From Acidimicrobiales bacterium (GTDB taxonomy: Bacteria; Actinomycetota; Acidimicrobiia; Acidimicrobiales; SHLQ01): a stretch of 8,826 nucleotides of DNA. The DNA lies in contig JABDJW010000314.1 in the NCBI GenBank assembly GCA_013002375.1, forward strand, positions 1 through 8,826, read 5' to 3'. The translations under genes and the position numbers were made by a program. Positions 5,504-8,826 of this stretch are shown here, in pieces (the stretch's first letter is position 1; every line of letters starts with the position of its first letter). The notes under the pieces were generated by a model. That model did not search any database and was not told the origin of the DNA. It saw only the letters and a program-made list of their open reading frames with translations.

Positions 5504-7412
5504 AGCCGTCGGCGGCCGCAGTGCGCCCCTTCACAACCCGCGAGAAGCCGAGTTCGTCGCACACGGCCGCTCCGTCGTCGGCTCCGGGATCGACCCACGC
5601 CATCGCCGAGGCGCGGTCGACGCCGAGGCGGGTGGCCTGGTCGGCGACAAACTGCGCGAAGTCACGGTGCTCGGGCAGTCGTTCGCCGGTGAAGGGATCA
5701 CGGTTGGAGTCCTCGAGCTCGCGAAACAGCATCGTGCGATGCGCCACGTTGGCCCGGTCCGCGAGCTCCAGCCGACGGTCGACGACGGCCTGAACCAGCT
5801 CGGCGTCGTTGGCCTCCGTCGCGAGGCGGGCGAGAGCAGTGGCCGCCAGCGGCTGGTCGATGATCAAGACCGACCGCACCCGAGGGTCTTCGCCCAACGC
5901 CAGCAGCTCTTCGCCGATCACCGCCGGCGCGCCGGATGATCCGGCGAACACGATCAGATCGGTGCCGGACGGGTCGGGTCCGGTCTCTTCGGCATCGGGT
6001 CGGGCCGAATTCTCGCGGTGGAACCGGCGGCGATGGAACCGGTACGCGGCCCGGGCATGGTCGAGCACCGGACCTACGAACGAGGCGAAGGTTTCGCGGG
6101 GGATGTCGTCGGCCAGGGCGGCCAGCAGTTGCAGGCGGGCGCCGTTGACCGTGTTGGAGAACTCGGCGCGGAACAGGGCCTTGCGGTCGATGGCGGCCTG
6201 GGCGTCCTCGGCCTCGCGAAGTTCCAGCAGCCGTTGGGCCAGTGCCGGGGCATCGTTGGCCCGCAACACCACGTTGGGCGGTAGGTCGTCCATCGGTGGA
6301 ACATCGGTGGCGACCACCGGCAGTCCCATCGAGAGACCGTCGGCGATCTTGGCTGGGATCTGGAACTGGCTGATCGGATGCTGGGGATCTTGCATCAACA
6401 CGATCGCGTCGCAGCCGGCCAGCCACACCGGCACCTCCGAAAAGGGCACCAACGGGTGCGATACCACCCGGGCCCGGCTGGTATCGACGCCGAGCTGACC
6501 GGTGCTGCCGACCACATGCAGCACGAAGTCGTCGTCGAGCAAGCCGAGTGCCTCGACGATGACGTCCAGCCCCTTGTGGGGCCGAGGTGTGCCCATGAAC
6601 AAGATGACGAAGTCGCGCTCGTTCGCGCCGAGCAGCTCGCGCCCGTGGGCCCGGAGCTCGTCGGACATCTCGAAATCGTGTTCGTCGCGGGCGTGGCGGA
6701 TGATCGAGCCGCCGAGATGCCGCTGCAACGCAACGTTGGACACGGTGCGTACGGGTGCGTCGAGACCCAAGGCGATGCCCAGAGCGGTTCCGACTTCGTC
6801 CATCGGCCGCTTGAGGGCCTCGAGTTCGTCGGTGCCAACCTCGACCGCGGGCGCGTGATCGCCGACGAACGACTGCTCGTTCTCGTCGATGTCGAGAAGG
6901 ATCGAACAGTTGTTGGCCCGCTGCAACAGCGCCCCGTAGAGCAACCCCGGAAAGCGCGGCTTGCAGATGTGCAGCAGTTGGTAGTCGCCGGTGGCGGCCG
7001 CAACGGCGTAGGCCTGGGCCAGGAAGTCGGTGAGCCCGTGCGCCGGAAAGGTGATCGGCTCGTTCGGGCGGTCGCGCAATGGTGGCCACAGCTCAGAGCC
7101 GAAGTCGTCGAACAGGGCGCCGACCATGTCGGTTTCGGCAAAGGTGCTCAGCAGGTCGGCGAGCACGCGGGCGCGCGCCGCCATGTTGTGCGCGAGATCC
7201 CAGGCGACGACCGCGGCTCTGGGTCGATCGTGGTCGGTGGCGCGATCGGGTCGGGACAGGCGGCTCGGACCCGAGTCGGATCGGGTGACCAGCGGGGCCA
7301 GACGAAGGGGCCGGTTCCACTTGCCGCCCGCCTCGCGCCGGGCCAGCTCCTGGGCCAGAATCCGAGCGTTGGCCACCGCGCGCTCGCGGCGCAAGTCGTC
7401 GTCGTTGGTCAT
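5463..7412 (-). CDS. GT-B (GT4-like) glycosyltransferase with long C-terminal extension
   Basis: A 649-residue protein from the ATG at 7412. Residues about 66-430 form a GT-B enzyme: an N-terminal Rossmann domain (AAVVAWDLAHNMAARARVL, 66-84; LLHICKPRFPGLLYG, 146-160), a mid-region with VRTVSNVALQRHLGG (221-235), then the donor domain beginning VILFMGTPRPHKGLDVIVEAL (269-289). IPAKIADGLSMGLPVVATD (352-370) closes it, in the place of the usual E-x7-E loop but with Asp for the second Glu. After a charged linker (about 455-485), residues 485-630 form a further alpha/beta segment (DLIVFAGSSG; VRSVLIIDQPLAA; GVDRASAMAWVDPG; LGFSRVVKG) that resembles the first half of another GT-B N-domain. No signal peptide or membrane helix. 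The start overlaps the stop of the upstream gene as ATGA, indicating coupled translation. An upstream extension to 7871 is open but reads antisense-like Arg/Pro-rich sequence and is rejected. Its 3' end overlaps the GT2 gene by 41 bp. Confidence 0.87.
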   Translation of the reverse strand: MTNDDDLRRERAVANARILAQELARREAGGKWNRPLRLAPLVTRSDSGPSRLSRPDRATDHDRPRAAVVAWDLAHNMAARARVLADLLSTFAETDMVGALFDDFGSELWPPLRDRPNEPITFPAHGLTDFLAQAYAVAAATGDYQLLHICKPRFPGLLYGALLQRANNCSILLDIDENEQSFVGDHAPAVEVGTDELEALKRPMDEVGTALGIALGLDAPVRTVSNVALQRHLGGSIIRHARDEHDFEMSDELRAHGRELLGANERDFVILFMGTPRPHKGLDVIVEALGLLDDDFVLHVVGSTGQLGVDTSRARVVSHPLVPFSEVPVWLAGCDAIVLMQDPQHPISQFQIPAKIADGLSMGLPVVATDVPPMDDLPPNVVLRANDAPALAQRLLELREAEDAQAAIDRKALFRAEFSNTVNGARLQLLAALADDIPRETFASFVGPVLDHARAAYRFHRRRFHRENSARPDAEETGPDPSGTDLIVFAGSSGAPAVIGEELLALGEDPRVRSVLIIDQPLAATALARLATEANDAELVQAVVDRRLELADRANVAHRTMLFRELEDSNRDPFTGERLPEHRDFAQFVADQATRLGVDRASAMAWVDPGADDGAAVCDELGFSRVVKGRTAAADGSTSAGAMASELFD

Positions 7413-8158
7413 CGGGCCAGTGCTTCGACCAAGACGAATCCGAGGGCCCGACCCTCGTGACCGACGGGCTCGGGGTACGACGCGTGCAGCTCGAGCGCGA
7501 TCTGGTCGACCGGGCGATCCGAGTTGAACAGCTCGACGCGGGTGGTGGTGCCCCGCCCGAGCACGGCGACGTCGATAGTGGTTCGGCGCCCGACGGTGGC
7601 CACGACGGCCAGCTCCTTGGGGCCGGCATCGGATTCGGGGAGGTAGGCGTCGATGGTGATGACGCGAGCGCCGTCGACCTGGAGTGTGCTGTCGACGGGT
7701 ATCCAGCCGTCCTCGTCGACAGGCGTCGACCACGACACCACCGGGCGACGCGGGCGGGGGGTGATGGGCAGTCGCGTGAGGGGTCGATCGTGGCGACGGC
7801 GAAACTCGAGCGTCCAGCCGGCATCGGCGGCTATCGCTGCCACCGCGGGTTGGTCCGAGTCGGTTTCCCACCGGGTGTCGCTGTCGGCCACCTCCAGTGG
7901 CAGCAGGCTGAGCAGGAGGTCGACATCACTCTCCGCGCCGGGTCGGTAGAGCCGGTTTTCGTGCTGCACTCGCCACTGATCGGCGCCCGGGTGGAACACG
8001 AGCCGAGGCTCGTCGGCCGGACCATTTGCCGACGTCACGTCCGGTGCTGCCGCGCCGCCGGTTGGTCGCCGCGCGAGGCCGCGGGCCCTCCTCACCAAGG
8101 GGGCGGCGATAGGACGGACCTTCTGCGTAATTGGAGCGAACCGACCTTCGCGTGGCAT
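7409..8158 (-). CDS. Unrecognised protein, predicted beta-sandwich C-terminus, coupled to the GT-B glycosyltransferase
   Basis: I do not recognise this 249-residue protein. The N-terminus (1-50) is basic (PREGRF; VRRARGLARR, 22-31) and then low-complexity Ala/Gly/Pro, with no signal peptide or membrane helix. Residues 53-135 are mixed. From about 160 the pattern is alternating beta: GARVITIDAYLPES (163-176), KELAVVATVGRRTTIDVAVL (181-200), TTRVELFNSD (205-214), DQIALELHASY (218-228), and RALGFVLVEA (237-246). This is the layout of the small beta-sandwich modules often found fused to or beside bacterial glycosyltransferases; that reading is inference. It ends in an ATGA overlap with the glycosyltransferase, so the two are made together and may interact. 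The ATG at 8158 has TACAGT 7 nt upstream and a TTGCAG 18 bp further. ATG 8203 (with a GAGG 5 nt before) and 8320 are possible longer starts, but the extra residues look non-coding. Confidence 0.72.
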   Translation of the reverse strand: MPREGRFAPITQKVRPIAAPLVRRARGLARRPTGGAAAPDVTSANGPADEPRLVFHPGADQWRVQHENRLYRPGAESDVDLLLSLLPLEVADSDTRWETDSDQPAVAAIAADAGWTLEFRRRHDRPLTRLPITPRPRRPVVSWSTPVDEDGWIPVDSTLQVDGARVITIDAYLPESDAGPKELAVVATVGRRTTIDVAVLGRGTTTRVELFNSDRPVDQIALELHASYPEPVGHEGRALGFVLVEALAR

Positions 8159-8165
8159 CAGGTCG

Positions 8166-8195
8166 ACTGTACGGACAATGCGGGTCGAGCTGCAA
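8166..8195 (-). promoter_or_regulatory. Putative leaderless promoter of the beta-sandwich/GT-B operon
   Basis: On the minus strand TTGCAG (8190-8195), 18 bp spacer, TACAGT (8166-8171), then 7 nt to ATG 8158. The first three -35 bases match consensus. This would place the start site at or one base from the ATG. Confidence 0.5.
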
Positions 8196-8256
8196 TTCTC
8201 CATCCGGCCCTCGGACTGTCGCTTTGGGGCGTCGAAGCGTTGCCGGCCGAAAGATT

Positions 8257-8271
8257 GCTCGCAGGACGAGC
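8257..8271. repeat. Inverted repeat GCTCG-N5-CGAGC before the HD-domain gene
   Basis: Perfect 5-bp arms flank CAGGA, ending 15 bp upstream of the -10 box of the HD-domain gene. The arms share the GCTCG/CGAGC core with the 7-bp repeat at 3198-3215, also just upstream of a leaderless-type promoter. It could be a shared operator or GC-rich chance. Confidence 0.3.
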
Positions 8272-8286
8272 CCGTCGGCGTCGGTG

Positions 8287-8292
8287 TACCGT
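8287..8292 (+). promoter_or_regulatory. Putative -10 box of a leaderless promoter for the HD-domain gene
   Basis: TACCGT is followed by 6 nt and ATG 8299, with no ribosome site between. No good -35 is visible. The spacing is the same as before the sulfotransferase, methyltransferase and transporter genes. Confidence 0.45.
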
Positions 8293-8298
8293 TGCGCC

Positions 8299-8826
8299 AT
8301 GACCGACACCACCGAACCACAAGTCTTCCGGGCCAGCTTCAAGACGTTCGAAGAGTCGACCCAGGAAGACTGGGCCAAGATCATTCCTCAGCTCACCCAC
8401 ACCCAGAACCTGGTCGCGGATCGAGTACTCGACATGCTGCGAGCGCTCGAGAACGACTGCGGTGGGTTCCCGGTGAACCGGCTCGAGCACAGTCTGCAAA
8501 CCGCAACCCGGGCCGAACGCGACGGCAAAGACGACGAGTACGTCTTCTGTGCGCTGATGCACGACATCGGCGACACGCTTTCGCCCTACAACCACCCCGA
8601 CGTGGCCGCATCGATCGTGAAGCCGTTCGTGTCCGAGGCGAACTACTTCATGGTCAAGAACCATGGCGTGTTCCAGGGCTACTACTTCTGGGACTACATC
8701 GGGCTCGATGGCAACGCGCGAGACCAGTTCAAGGACTCACCGTTCTACGACTACACCGACGAGTTCACCGCCAAGTACGACCAGACCGCGTTCGACAGCG
8801 ACTACAAGTCCGAACCGCTCGAACAC
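8299..8826 (+). CDS. HD-domain metalloprotein, possibly HD-type diiron oxygenase (cut by right window edge)
   Basis: The 176 visible residues begin at ATG 8299 and run off the window, probably lacking only a short C-terminus. Seen: RLEHSLQTATRAERDGKDDEYV (residues 61-82) with the first metal His (H64), ALMHDIGD (85-92) with the HD pair H88-D89, then YNH (H99), VKNHGVFQGYY (119-129; H122) and KYDQTAFD (159-166; D161). H-HD-H-H-D is the six-ligand set of a dinuclear HD site. The 24-residue H-to-HD spacing, and the two extra histidines 23 residues apart, resemble the mixed-valent diiron oxygenases PhnZ and myo-inositol oxygenase more than simple phosphohydrolases. Which reaction it performs cannot be decided from this part. 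Oxidative cleavage of a C-P or C-C bond and phosphate-ester hydrolysis are both open. It diverges from the beta-sandwich/GT-B operon across 140 bp. Confidence 0.82.
   Translation, partial: MTDTTEPQVFRASFKTFEESTQEDWAKIIPQLTHTQNLVADRVLDMLRALENDCGGFPVNRLEHSLQTATRAERDGKDDEYVFCALMHDIGDTLSPYNHPDVAASIVKPFVSEANYFMVKNHGVFQGYYFWDYIGLDGNARDQFKDSPFYDYTDEFTAKYDQTAFDSDYKSEPLEH

Noticed and set aside
6378..7460. A 360-codon plus-strand open frame antisense to the GT-B gene
   Set aside because: No domain, His/Gln/Asp/Arg-rich, entirely inside a recognised gene.
7413..7871. N-terminal extension of the GT-B gene up to 7871
   Set aside because: The added 153 residues are Arg/Pro/His-rich and overlap the 249-residue gene out of frame; the ATG at 7412 in an ATGA overlap is a better start.
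8159..8320. Longer start (8320) for the 249-residue minus-strand gene
   Set aside because: It would overlap the start of the divergent HD-domain gene and swallow both promoter boxes; the extra residues have no protein-like pattern. ATG 8203 remains a weaker alternative.
8158..8664. A 168-codon minus-strand open frame across the HD-domain gene start
   Set aside because: It is antisense to the HD motifs, and its Val/Gly/Arg-rich product has no recognisable family.

Overview
This is a GC-rich window with nine protein-coding genes, two of them cut by the window ends. No RNA genes, mobile elements or CRISPR arrays are visible. The GC-biased third positions, many GTG/TTG starts, apparently leaderless transcripts and the mix of families (LLM flavin oxidoreductase, TetR regulator, sulfotransferase) point to an actinomycetote. 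Marine or soil Acidimicrobiia (Ilumatobacter-like) would be my guess, but that is inference, as no marker gene is present.

Layout. Positions 1-3120 hold four minus-strand genes, read from right to left: an LLM-class flavin-dependent oxidoreductase (1906-3120), a TetR-family regulator 30 bp downstream (1258-1875), a class I SAM methyltransferase (460-1218) and the N-terminal half of an EamA/DMT-type transporter (1-427). The LLM gene has the clearest promoter in the window (TTGACC, 17 bp, TACATT). An inverted repeat covers its -10 and spacer and is the natural candidate operator for the neighbouring TetR protein. Diverging from it on the plus strand are a PAPS-dependent sulfotransferase (3239-4036) and a family 2 glycosyltransferase (about 4130-5503). 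The glycosyltransferase runs tail to tail, with a 41 bp overlap, into a minus-strand pair: a GT-B (GT4-like) glycosyltransferase (5463-7412) preceded by, and translationally coupled through ATGA to, an unrecognised protein with a predicted beta-sandwich C-terminus (7409-8158). Diverging from that pair is the N-terminal part of an HD-domain metalloprotein (8299 to the right edge). Its ligand pattern resembles HD-domain diiron oxygenases.

How the genes may work together. The sulfotransferase, two glycosyltransferases and the coupled beta-rich protein fit the synthesis or decoration of a cell-surface or exported glycan that may be sulfated. The methyltransferase may add a further modification, but its substrate is unknown. 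The LLM/TetR pair looks like a separate, self-contained catabolic or detoxification unit that responds to a small molecule.

Most notable: (i) five gene starts follow a TANNNT box at 6-7 nt, implying leaderless mRNAs; (ii) the two convergent glycosyltransferases each carry an extra C-terminal segment that looks like the first half of a different domain (pre-ATP-grasp-like in one, GT-B N-domain-like in the other), and both stop at the shared overlap; (iii) the HD protein keeps a six-ligand HD-oxygenase-like set in the visible part.
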